From RECM01 sp047921215 (GTDB lineage: Bacteria; Bacteroidota; Rhodothermia; Balneolales; Cyclonatronaceae), in contig JBLRWO010000007.1 of assembly GCA_047921215.1 (NCBI GenBank), positions 1 through 64,000 of the forward strand: a stretch of DNA of 64,000 nucleotides. Direction: 5' to 3'. The first letter of the stretch is position 1; each line of letters begins with the position of its first letter. Both the position numbers and the translations under genes were made by a program. The notes beneath the pieces were generated by a model. The model ran no database searches. It had not been told where the DNA came from and saw only the letters and a program-made list of their open reading frames with translations. Shown here piece after piece: positions 35,632-43,465 of the stretch.

Positions 35632-37434
35632 CTACCGGTACATCTCATTAATCAGCTCCCCGTACATCCGGTTAACAAAACTCCGCTTCACCTTCATGGT
35701 TGGGGTTACCTCCCCGTCTTCCTCGTACAGTTTTTTGGGAAGGATGCGGAACGCGCGCACCTGCTCCACACGGGCCAGCTCTTTGTTCACCTGATCTACC
35801 TCCTTGCCGATCAGTTCCTGCATCGCCTCGCTGCCGGCCAGGTCGCTGTAGGTGGCGAATGCGATTTTGTGGTCGCGGGCATATTTCATCACGTTTTCTT
35901 CGTCGAGCACGATCAGCGCCGACAGGAATTTCTTCCGGTCGCCGATCACGATGGCATCGTTGATGTAGGGGCAGAATTTGAGCTTGTTCTCGATGTACTG
36001 CGGGGCGATATTCTTGCCACCCGCCGTGATGATAATGTCTTTTTTGCGACCCACGATGCGCAGGTAGCCGTCGGCGTCCATCTCGCCGATGTCGCCGGAG
36101 TGCAGCCAGCCGTCGCGCAGCACCCGGGCGGTCTCCTCCTCATCTTTAAGATAGCCCTTGAATACACCGGGCGATTTGACCAGGATCTCGCCGTCGTCGG
36201 CCAGGCGCACTTCGCAGCCCGGAACCGGCCTTCCCACACAGCCCAGCCGGAAGGCGCTCACACTGGCCCCGGTGGTCACCCCGCTGCCTTCGGTCTGCCC
36301 GTACCCCTCCACGAGGTTCATCCCCATCCCGTGGAAAAACCTGAGGATGTCGGGCGAAATGGGAGCCGCCGCCGAGAAGGCCACTTTAATGCGCTGCATG
36401 CCCAGACGCTCGCGCAGCTTTCTGAATACCGCAAACCAGGCCAGGTAATACATCACGGTTTGGGCCGTGCGCGGCTTGCCTCCCTCCAGGCGTACCTCCA
36501 CATAGTCCTGGCTGTACTTGATGGCCAGGGCGTACAGCAGCTTTTTGAACCGTGTGGCTTCGCCCATTTTGATGTAGACACCCGAGTAGTACTTCTCCCA
36601 GATGCGGGGAACGGCGTATCCGATGGTCGGGGCGATCTCGCGCATGTTTTCCATCACCGTATCGGGACTTTCTATGAAATTAACGATGTAGCCGGCCGTA
36701 ATGTGCACATACACCGAGAACATCCGCTCAAAGATGTGGCAGAGCGGCAGGAACGACATCACCTCGTCGTGCTCGCCGATCTCCAGCTCCGGATCAACAC
36801 CCGTGATCGCATCGGCCACCCAGGTGAGGTTGGCATGGGTCAGCATCGCCCCCTTGGGCATGCCTGTGGTGCCGGAGGTATAGACCAGGATGGCAAGGTC
36901 ATCAGGATTCACCCCGGCGGCGGCGGCTTCCAGATACGCGCGCTGTTCATGCAGCTGCTCCCGGCCGAGAGCCAGAAAATCGTCGAAGGTCATCGTTCCC
37001 GGTTCACTGAAGCCGGTCAGTCCTTTCGGGTCCCAGTAGATCACCCGGCTAAGTTGGGGTGCGCGGTAGCGGAACCATAGCCATTTGTCGACCTGCTCCT
37101 CGTTCTCCGCAAACAGAATGGTACATTCAGCATGGTTCACCACGTATTCGCACTGCTCGCGGGAGTTGGTGGTGTAGATACCCACCGATACTCCTCCGGC
37201 CAGCTGAATGCCCATATCAATGAAAAGCCACTCGGGTCCGTTTTCCCCGATTATGGCCACCCTTTCGCCCGGTTTGAGTCCGCTTTCCCCGAGTGCCGCG
37301 GCCACCTCAAGCGCCCGCTCACGGTACTGCTGCCAGGTGATGTCGTGCCAGATGCCGTACTTTTTCCTGCGCATGGCAGTGCGGCCGGCCAGCCGGCTGG
37401 ATGTGGCCAGAAAACGTGATGGAAGCGTGTTCAT
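35632..37434 (-). CDS. long-chain acyl-CoA synthetase (AMP-forming)
   Basis: Activates fatty or other carboxylic acids to CoA thioesters through an acyl-adenylate. The AMP-binding motif ILVYTSGTTGMPKGAM is at residues 183-197, YGQTEGSGV and LHSGDIGEMDADGYLRI follow, and GRKKDIIITAGGKNIAP is the hinge region of FACS-type ligases. The length of 600 residues is usual. A frame opposite it is open but only as antisense shadow. It lies on the same strand as the livFGHM genes a few kb away; such ligases often accompany this transporter type. Confidence 0.94.
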   Translation of the reverse strand: MNTLPSRFLATSSRLAGRTAMRRKKYGIWHDITWQQYRERALEVAAALGESGLKPGERVAIIGENGPEWLFIDMGIQLAGGVSVGIYTTNSREQCEYVVNHAECTILFAENEEQVDKWLWFRYRAPQLSRVIYWDPKGLTGFSEPGTMTFDDFLALGREQLHEQRAYLEAAAAGVNPDDLAILVYTSGTTGMPKGAMLTHANLTWVADAITGVDPELEIGEHDEVMSFLPLCHIFERMFSVYVHITAGYIVNFIESPDTVMENMREIAPTIGYAVPRIWEKYYSGVYIKMGEATRFKKLLYALAIKYSQDYVEVRLEGGKPRTAQTVMYYLAWFAVFRKLRERLGMQRIKVAFSAAAPISPDILRFFHGMGMNLVEGYGQTEGSGVTTGASVSAFRLGCVGRPVPGCEVRLADDGEILVKSPGVFKGYLKDEEETARVLRDGWLHSGDIGEMDADGYLRIVGRKKDIIITAGGKNIAPQYIENKLKFCPYINDAIVIGDRKKFLSALIVLDEENVMKYARDHKIAFATYSDLAGSEAMQELIGKEVDQVNKELARVEQVRAFRILPKKLYEEDGEVTPTMKVKRSFVNRMYGELINEMYR

Positions 37435-37748
37435 TTTAGTCCCCTGCCTGTTCTGCCGGTGATAATTTTTCCGGAAGACTCATCCGGACTTTTTCCGTGC
37501 TTTGGGGTGATAGTCATAGTGTTACTTTACTACACTGTAATGGTAAACGAAATCAACAAAGTTGTTGTATATACACAATATGCCAATCATAAACCACCCT
37601 GCTGCAGCACTTATGCCCGGATTTACGTATTCGCTACTGTAGCCAAATTTTCAACCATTGACCAGTTTTTCGGGTCCGGACTTCCCGGTTCCGGTCATTG
37701 GTCCCTGCTATCGCAGAATGCTCTTCACCCAAGTCAACATCTCCACTC
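37435..37748. other. divergent intergenic region, nothing recognised
   Basis: Separates the acyl-CoA ligase (minus) from a lipoprotein gene (plus), so both promoters should lie here. No clear promoter pair, hairpin or repeat was identified. Confidence 0.4.
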
Positions 37749-38537
37749 ATGCCAAAAAACACCAATCCGGTCACTTCCCTGCTTGTGCTGGCAACCCTGC
37801 TGGTCTCCTGTAATCTTTTCTCACCGTCGGGAGCGGGTACCGATCTGTTCATTGCCCCCGCCGACGACACCACAGTGCCTGAAGAGGTGCGTAACTTCTA
37901 CCGTACCGACGCCAATGTGCTGACCCTGCGTGCAGTTCGCCAATCCATACCGCTTTCGGATGCCCCGGTGGAGATTCCGGTCGAAAAAGCCGAAAACTAC
38001 TACCACGCCCTCATCCATGTGTATAACTCGGTATCGGCATGGAGCGATACAGTTACACGTGTGATCCCCATCCATGTATTCCCTGACGTTGAACTGCGGC
38101 AGTTGATCGTCTCCTTCGAGAAGGATTCCGCGTGGACACACGCCTGGCGCGACGGTGAGCGCCTGACCGGCAACCCCGCAATCGACGAACTGATGGATGC
38201 ATGGGATCTCGACCTGCACAGCTACCATTCATGGCCATTCGGACACGCTGCAGTACTTAAAGCAAATCGGGATCTGAACATGCATGCGCTCATAAAAAAA
38301 TTCGAACCGATCGGGGGTGTGCGTTACGCCGAACCCAACTCATGGGGAGGCGACGGCAATAACATACACGCGGAATGGTCAGACCCGTACACCCTGAAAC
38401 TGACCTGCTCGCTCGGCTATGGCGATTGTCCGGCAGGATGCATTAACCGGCGGTTCTGGGAATTTGAGGTGCATATTAACGGAACGGTTAATTTTTTGCG
38501 CGCATACGGGTCCCCCCTACCCCACCGCAACTACTGA
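37749..38537 (+). CDS. hypothetical lipoprotein
   Basis: 262 residues with a lipoprotein signal ending LATLLVSC (Cys21). The mature protein is acidic, with text such as VRNFYRTDANVLTLRAV, RVIPIHVFPDVELRQLIVSF and a C-terminal Cys group (LTCSLGYGDCPAGCINRRFW) that could form disulfides or bind a metal. I do not recognise the family. ATG 37749 begins the signal peptide; an earlier start at 37698 would add 17 polar residues. It stands alone between minus-strand genes. Confidence 0.75.
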   Translation: MPKNTNPVTSLLVLATLLVSCNLFSPSGAGTDLFIAPADDTTVPEEVRNFYRTDANVLTLRAVRQSIPLSDAPVEIPVEKAENYYHALIHVYNSVSAWSDTVTRVIPIHVFPDVELRQLIVSFEKDSAWTHAWRDGERLTGNPAIDELMDAWDLDLHSYHSWPFGHAAVLKANRDLNMHALIKKFEPIGGVRYAEPNSWGGDGNNIHAEWSDPYTLKLTCSLGYGDCPAGCINRRFWEFEVHINGTVNFLRAYGSPLPHRNY

Positions 38538-38548
38538 TCCAGATAAAA

Positions 38549-39271
38549 TCAGCTCCTGCCGTATACCGTAATAATACTGCCTCTGGTTACGGTGTTGGAT
38601 TGCGAAATCAGCATCACAATCTGCCGCGCGAGTTCTTCGGGTTTCGGCCATTTGCTGTGGTCTGCGTCAGGCATGGATTTCCGGTTGGCCTCCGTATCAA
38701 TAATGGACGGGGCAATGGCATTCACCAGGATGTTTTCGCCGGCCAGTTCTTCGGCCAGGGCCACCGTAAAGGCCGCCACACCGGCTTTAGCCGTGGCGTA
38801 GGCCGTCATCCCCGCACCCTCTCTCGGTTCAAGCGCCGGCCGGGCCGCGATGTTTACTATGCGTCCGCCCTGGGCGCCATTAGTACGTATATGGTGCACA
38901 GCCGCTTTGGAACAGTTGAAGCAGGTGACCAGGTTCAGATCGAGCTGTTTGCGAAAGTCCTTCAGCTCCGTATCGGCGATCTTTCCCATTCCGAATCCTC
39001 CCGCAATGTGGATGGAAGCCCAAAGCGGCCCATGCTGATCCACCGCCTGCCGGTAAAAAACGGAAGCCTGATCCTCGTCGGCCAGGTTAACCCTCCTTGC
39101 GGCATACAGATTGGGATGCTCCCTGTATTCAAAATTTTCAAGCTCTTCATCACTGAATGCAGGGATGCTCACTTTCGCACCCGAATACAGAAGCAGGCTG
39201 CAGACCTCGCTGCCCAGAGCGCCCGTCCCCCCCGTCACCACGATATGTCTGTTCTCAAATGTATGCGGCAT
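38549..39271 (-). CDS. SDR family NAD(P)-dependent oxidoreductase
   Basis: A 240-residue classical short-chain dehydrogenase. Cofactor motif is VTGGTGALGSEVCSLL, and the active site Tyr-Lys is in MTAYATAKAGVAAF, with INAIAPSIIDT-like VNAIAPSIIDTEANR after it. The usual NNAG is IHIAGG. Catalytic Ser may be absent or displaced (VNIAARPAL), which is unusual; activity should be tested. Substrate unknown. Start ATG 39271 (MPHTFENRH) fits the family N-terminus better than the upstream 39286. Repeat-rich DNA separates it from livF. Confidence 0.88.
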   Translation of the reverse strand: MPHTFENRHIVVTGGTGALGSEVCSLLLYSGAKVSIPAFSDEELENFEYREHPNLYAARRVNLADEDQASVFYRQAVDQHGPLWASIHIAGGFGMGKIADTELKDFRKQLDLNLVTCFNCSKAAVHHIRTNGAQGGRIVNIAARPALEPREGAGMTAYATAKAGVAAFTVALAEELAGENILVNAIAPSIIDTEANRKSMPDADHSKWPKPEELARQIVMLISQSNTVTRGSIITVYGRS

Positions 39272-39294
39272 AAAACAATATCGCAAAATGAACC

Positions 39295-39489
39295 CGGATG
39301 TTCAAGACCGATCATCCCGACCGATCATCCTTCAAGAATCCGGAGCGGAGCCTGAGCGCAGGCCCGCGCAGCGGGCTGAAGTCGAAGGGCGGAGCGGAGG
39401 ATCTTGAAGAGTTGATCGGGGGGGGGGCATGGAATGCCCCCATTCGCCACTCTGCGAGGTCCTCCGGACTCTCGCAGGAGGCTCATTTA
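39295..39489. repeat. palindromic repeats and G10 tract 3' of livF
   Basis: Holds a family A block (CAGCGGGCTGAAGTCGAAGG, 39369-39388), a run of ten G (39418-39427) that starts the hairpin GGGGGCAT/ATGCCCCC, and the hairpin CTGCGAGGTCC-TCC-GGACTCTCGCAG (39457-39482). The last is, with one mismatch, the reverse complement of a repeat at the 3' end of the YyaL-type gene (55616-55642). It probably forms an RNA hairpin after livF. Confidence 0.7.
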
Positions 39490-40257
39490 TTACCGCCAGC
39501 GTTTTTTGCGTTTATAGCGCTGGTAGCCTTTTACGGAGGTATCGCTTTTTAAGCCGAGGTAGAATTCTTTAACGTCTTCATCCTCGCGCAGTTTTTCGGC
39601 GGTATTGCTGGTTACGAAGCGGCCGTTTTCCAATACATACCCGTAGTCGGCGATGCTCAGGGCCATGTTCGCATTCTGCTCCACCAGCAGGATTGTGACC
39701 CCCTCGCTGTTGATTTCGCTGATCATGGCAAAAATCTCTTTCACCAGCAACGGCGACAGGCCCAGCGAGGGTTCGTCGAGCATAAGCAGCTTCGGACGGT
39801 TCATCAGCGCCCGGGCGATGGCCAGCATCTGCTGTTCCCCGCCCGACAAAGTACCCGCAAGCTGGCTTGTACGTTCCCTCAACACCGGAAAACGGTTGAA
39901 CATCTTCTCCAGGTCAGAACGGATTCCCTCGCGGTCGTTTCGGGCATAGGCCCCCATCTTCAGGTTCTCCAGAACCGTGAGCTCGTTGAAAACTTCCCTT
40001 CCCTCCGGAACGTAACCGATGCCCAGGCGCATAATATCCTCGGTCTTCATACCTTCGAGCCGGCGGCCGTCAAACTCAATAAGACCCTTTTCCGGTTGAT
40101 CGTCAATCAGGCCCATCACCGATTTCAGAATGGTGGTTTTGCCGGCTCCGTTGTTTCCGAGGATGGTCGTAATCTGCCCCTCGCGCACCTCCATCGACAC
40201 GCCCCGCAGCGCGTAAACCAGTCCGTAGTAGGTTTCGATGTTCTTTAGCGCAAGCAT
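39490..40257 (-). CDS. livF: ABC transporter ATP-binding protein LivF-type
   Basis: One of two ATPases of a branched-chain amino acid type (HAAT) importer. Walker A is GNNGAGKTTI, the signature is TLSGGEQQMLAIARAL, Walker B is LLMLDEPSLGLSPLL, and the H-loop region is LLVEQNANMAL. The start IETYYGLVYALRGVSMEV is typical of LivF. The C-terminal tail (KGYQRYKRKKRWR) is short and very basic. It overlaps nothing and lies 6 bp after livG. The true substrate is not determined by sequence. Confidence 0.93.
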   Translation of the reverse strand: MLALKNIETYYGLVYALRGVSMEVREGQITTILGNNGAGKTTILKSVMGLIDDQPEKGLIEFDGRRLEGMKTEDIMRLGIGYVPEGREVFNELTVLENLKMGAYARNDREGIRSDLEKMFNRFPVLRERTSQLAGTLSGGEQQMLAIARALMNRPKLLMLDEPSLGLSPLLVKEIFAMISEINSEGVTILLVEQNANMALSIADYGYVLENGRFVTSNTAEKLREDEDVKEFYLGLKSDTSVKGYQRYKRKKRWR

Positions 40258-40263
40258 ATACGT

Positions 40264-41043
40264 TTATCCCCCCAGATAGGCCTTCAGCACCTCGGGGTGG
40301 TTCACCACCTCGTCCGGAGTGCCTTCGGTGAGCATTTTCCCAAAATTGATAGCCAGGATCCGGTCTGACACATCCTGCACCAGCTGCATATTGTGCTCGA
40401 TCATCAGTATGGTGATACCAAATTCGCGCCTGATGTCCTGAATCCAGAACATCAGGTCTTCCTTTTCCTCATTATTGAGGCCCGCCGCAGGCTCGTCGAG
40501 CAGCAGCAGGTCGGGCTCGGCCGCAAGGGCCCGACCAAGTTCCACCACCTTCCGGGTTCCGTACGGGAGCTGCGAAACAAATTTGTCGCGCGAGGCCTGC
40601 AGTTCAAGCAGGTCGATGATCTGCTCCACCCGTTCGCGGTGCACCGCTTCCTCGCGGGCGGCACGGCTGCGACGGTGGAACATCATCGCTGCACCGAACA
40701 GGCCGGTTTTCATGTGAAGGTGCCGGCCCAGCATCAGGTTCTCCATGGTCGTCATGTTGGCGAACAGCTCGATATTCTGGAACGTACGCCCGATACCCGC
40801 CGCTGCAATACGGTGCGGACTCATACCGGTTATCTCACGCCCGCGGAACCAGACTTTCCCGGCATCAGGCCGGTAGAGCCCGTTTATGCAGTTAAACAGG
40901 GTCGACTTGCCCGCCCCGTTCGGACCGATGATCGAGAACAGCATGCCCCGCTCAACCGAGAAACTCAGGGAGTCGTTGGCAGTAAGTCCGCCGAAGTGTT
41001 TGGTAAGGCCCTCCACCCTGAAAAAATCGTTTCCGGTCATCAT
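40264..41043 (-). CDS. livG: ABC transporter ATP-binding protein LivG-type
   Basis: Second ATPase of the HAAT importer. Walker A is GPNGAGKSTL, the loop FQNIELFANMTTMENLMLG is characteristic of LivG, and Walker B is LLLLDEPAAGLNNEE, followed by ILMIEHNMQLV. The signature motif is degenerate (LPYGTRKVVELGRAL), as is usual in LivG. I chose ATG 41043, which overlaps the livH stop by 4 bp (ATGA); a frame extending further upstream is antisense-like and unsupported. About 260 residues is the normal length. Confidence 0.93.
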   Translation of the reverse strand: MMTGNDFFRVEGLTKHFGGLTANDSLSFSVERGMLFSIIGPNGAGKSTLFNCINGLYRPDAGKVWFRGREITGMSPHRIAAAGIGRTFQNIELFANMTTMENLMLGRHLHMKTGLFGAAMMFHRRSRAAREEAVHRERVEQIIDLLELQASRDKFVSQLPYGTRKVVELGRALAAEPDLLLLDEPAAGLNNEEKEDLMFWIQDIRREFGITILMIEHNMQLVQDVSDRILAINFGKMLTEGTPDEVVNHPEVLKAYLGG

Positions 41044-41921
41044 ACTTTCCTCACATAATGGCGCCCGAACAGGCCCGACGGACGAACATACAGAACTATC
41101 ACAATGATCAGGAAAGCCACCACCGACTTGAATTCCAGCGAGATGTAAAACCCGAACAGGTTTTCGATGATGCCCAGCAGATAGCCGCCCACCACAACAC
41201 CGCCAAGACTTGTCAGTCCGCCCAAAACCGCCGCGGCAAATCCCTTCAGCAGCGGATCCCACATCATATTGGGGTCGAGGGTGGTTACCGGTGCTACCAT
41301 CATGCCGGCAATGGCACCCACCACCGAGCTGATCCCGAACGATACCGACAGGATCCGGTTGGTGCGGATGCCGTTAATCCGGGCTGCCATGGCGTTCTGC
41401 TGGCTTGCCTTCATGGCCAGGCCCAGCCGTGTGAACCGCAGAAACAGCCAGATGATGAGCATCAGCACTATTGCCGTACCAATCGTGGCCAGACCGAGCT
41501 GACTCACCACAATCCCTCCGCCGAGGTCATACGTCTCCGACTCGGAGAACGGCATGCTGAGCCGCTTCTGATCGGCGCCCCATTTCCATCCCGCGATTCC
41601 ATAGAGCATCATCTGAAAACCGAGGGTGATGATTATCAGGTTCAGCAGGTTAGGTTCCTTCGCCCGGCGAATAAAAACAAATTCAAGGGCCATACCCAGT
41701 AACAGTGCGAAAAGCATGGAAAAAAAGAATGCCCAGATAAACGAAATGCCCTGCACCACGAGCAGCACATAGGCGATGTAGGTCGAAATCATGGCCATCT
41801 CGCCCTGGGCGAAGTTCGGGATCTCCGAAGCCTTGTAGGTGATGCTCATGGCCAGGGCCATCAGTGCATACACACTGCCGACCGCAAGGCCGCTTATGAT
41901 GATCTGGTTCAGAATGGCCAT
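41040..41921 (-). CDS. livH: ABC transporter permease LivH-type
   Basis: Inner-membrane permease with about eight hydrophobic segments. It begins MAILNQIIISGLAVGSVYAL, the standard LivH start, followed by NFAQGEMAMISTYIAY. The EAA-like loop is RLGLAMKASQQNAMAARINGI, and GFAAAVLGGLTSLGGVVVGG is conserved near the C-terminus. About 293 residues. The frame is open upstream to 42257, but that text is a shadow of livM. The start overlaps the livM end by 13 bp, showing translational coupling. Confidence 0.93.
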   Translation of the reverse strand: MAILNQIIISGLAVGSVYALMALAMSITYKASEIPNFAQGEMAMISTYIAYVLLVVQGISFIWAFFFSMLFALLLGMALEFVFIRRAKEPNLLNLIIITLGFQMMLYGIAGWKWGADQKRLSMPFSESETYDLGGGIVVSQLGLATIGTAIVLMLIIWLFLRFTRLGLAMKASQQNAMAARINGIRTNRILSVSFGISSVVGAIAGMMVAPVTTLDPNMMWDPLLKGFAAAVLGGLTSLGGVVVGGYLLGIIENLFGFYISLEFKSVVAFLIIVIVLYVRPSGLFGRHYVRKV

Positions 41922-42964
41922 GTTCTCCAGTATATTTTGATGCGGATCCAGATACCGTACAGCCCCAGCGGCTCGAAAATGACGATTAAAATGAGGATCA
42001 GACCCGTCAGTACCCAGCTCACGTTCGGCAGGCCGCTCATGCTCATAAAATTGCGGGATATCCAGACGAGCGCATCCCCGATCAGCGGAACGAATTGTAT
42101 GCTTTCGGCCTGCAGATTCAGAAAAGTGATAACTACCGCACCGAGCACCGACCCGAGGATGGTACCCAGTCCCCCGACAACCACGGTGGCCAGAAACAGG
42201 ATGGAGAGCACAAAGCTGAACAGCCCCGGATTGATAAATCCCAGCACAAACGCCCACAGACCTCCCGCAATGCCCGCATAGAATGCACTTATCGCAAAAC
42301 TGAGCGTTTTGTAGCTGGCTACATTCACCCCCAGCGTTGAGGCGGCTATGTCGCTGTCGCGCAAGGCATGGAACGCCCGTCCCAGTCTGCTCTTCAGGAT
42401 ATTGCGCATGGCGAAACCCATCAGCAGAGCAATGCCCGTAACCAGGTAATAGAGCGACCGGTCTCCCGAAAAATCGATTCCCGCAATCTCCGGCTTTGGC
42501 ACGATCAGGCCCATGTGGCCGCCAAAAAGGTCGATGCGCCCGATGGTGATGGTTACGGCAATTCCGAAACCCAGCGTGGCTATAGCCAGGTAAGGGCCCT
42601 CAAGGCGCAGGGCGGGAATGCCCAGAATGAAGCCGAACATCGCGGCCAGCAACCCTCCCGCAAGCAGCGCCAGCGGAAAAAATACACCAGCCCCGGAAAT
42701 AAGCAGAACGGTCGTGTATGCGCCAATGGCCACAAATCCGGCATGCCCAAGTGAAATATGGCCCGTATTGCCAACAAGCAGGTTCATCCCCAGGGCCACA
42801 ATCACATTCACGGCCATCAGGCTCATCACATAGATGTAGTAACTTTTAATAAGAAAAGGGGCTGCAATCAGCATGACGAGCAGCAGGGCAAACCATACCC
42901 TGGCCGGACCTCCCTTCAAAGGCTGAACATCCTCATAATAACTCCGTTTCATCTCCGCCGGCAT
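41909..42964 (-). CDS. livM: ABC transporter permease LivM-type
   Basis: A 351-residue permease with an N-terminal cytoplasmic stretch and about nine or ten membrane segments. The characteristic LivM stretch is NLLVGNTGHISLGHAGFVAIGAY (here read across NLLVGNTGHISLGHAGF), with LRLEGPYLAIATLGFG and the loop RLGRAFHALRDSDIAASTLG. It is the first gene of the livMHGF set on this strand. No periplasmic binding protein gene flanks it in the window, so that subunit must be encoded elsewhere. Confidence 0.93.
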   Translation of the reverse strand: MPAEMKRSYYEDVQPLKGGPARVWFALLLVMLIAAPFLIKSYYIYVMSLMAVNVIVALGMNLLVGNTGHISLGHAGFVAIGAYTTVLLISGAGVFFPLALLAGGLLAAMFGFILGIPALRLEGPYLAIATLGFGIAVTITIGRIDLFGGHMGLIVPKPEIAGIDFSGDRSLYYLVTGIALLMGFAMRNILKSRLGRAFHALRDSDIAASTLGVNVASYKTLSFAISAFYAGIAGGLWAFVLGFINPGLFSFVLSILFLATVVVGGLGTILGSVLGAVVITFLNLQAESIQFVPLIGDALVWISRNFMSMSGLPNVSWVLTGLILILIVIFEPLGLYGIWIRIKIYWRTWPF

Positions 42965-43465
42965 AACACTTGTCCCGATCAGATCACTTTTGGTTTACCT
43001 TTTTCTGCTGCAAGCCATAAATACAAAAAAAATGGATAGAATCAATGTGTGCTATTTATACGTCCCGGAAAGACTCTGCTTTGTTACAATAATCTGCTCA
43101 CTGGCACCAGCCGGAGCTCCGCCGAGCAGTGCGTGGCACTGTTCACATACTTCGACTTCACGCAGCTATGCTGCGCTGCGCTTTTAGGCATCCACGGCCC
43201 CGTTGCCACGGGGCCATCTGGTTCGACTTCGCTCCACTACGTTCCGCTGCGCTAACGGTGACAGATTCAATTGTCACCTTCAAAATAGTGTTGCCCGTTT
43301 AGGGCAAAATTACATGCTACCGATGACAAGTTGCTTGTCACATCCCCAATAGTGTTGCCCGAAGGGGCAAAATTACGTGCTCAGTATGACGGTGGGAACT
43401 TCAGTGGACACTTCCCAAATCAATTCCCTATTCTCTATTCCCTATTCTACTGTTCAACTGTTCTT
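42965..43465. repeat. composite inverted repeat region: family A core plus two family B copies
   Basis: 500 bp without a gene. From left to right: CTTCGACTTC block with hairpin GGCCCCGT/ACGGGGCC (43187-43206), GGTTCGACTTCGCTCC and GCGCTAACGGTGAC junction, then two family B units in inverted orientation (about 43262-43320 and 43321-43385), ending CTCAGTATGACGG. The order mirrors that at 5.16-5.36 kb, where GTCATGGTGAGC precedes B units. This shows that A and B modules travel as one composite. Confidence 0.8.

Noticed and set aside
35620..37080. Open frame of 486 codons on the plus strand, opposite the acyl-CoA ligase
   Set aside because: Shadow of a GC-rich gene read in the complementary frame; no recognisable domain.
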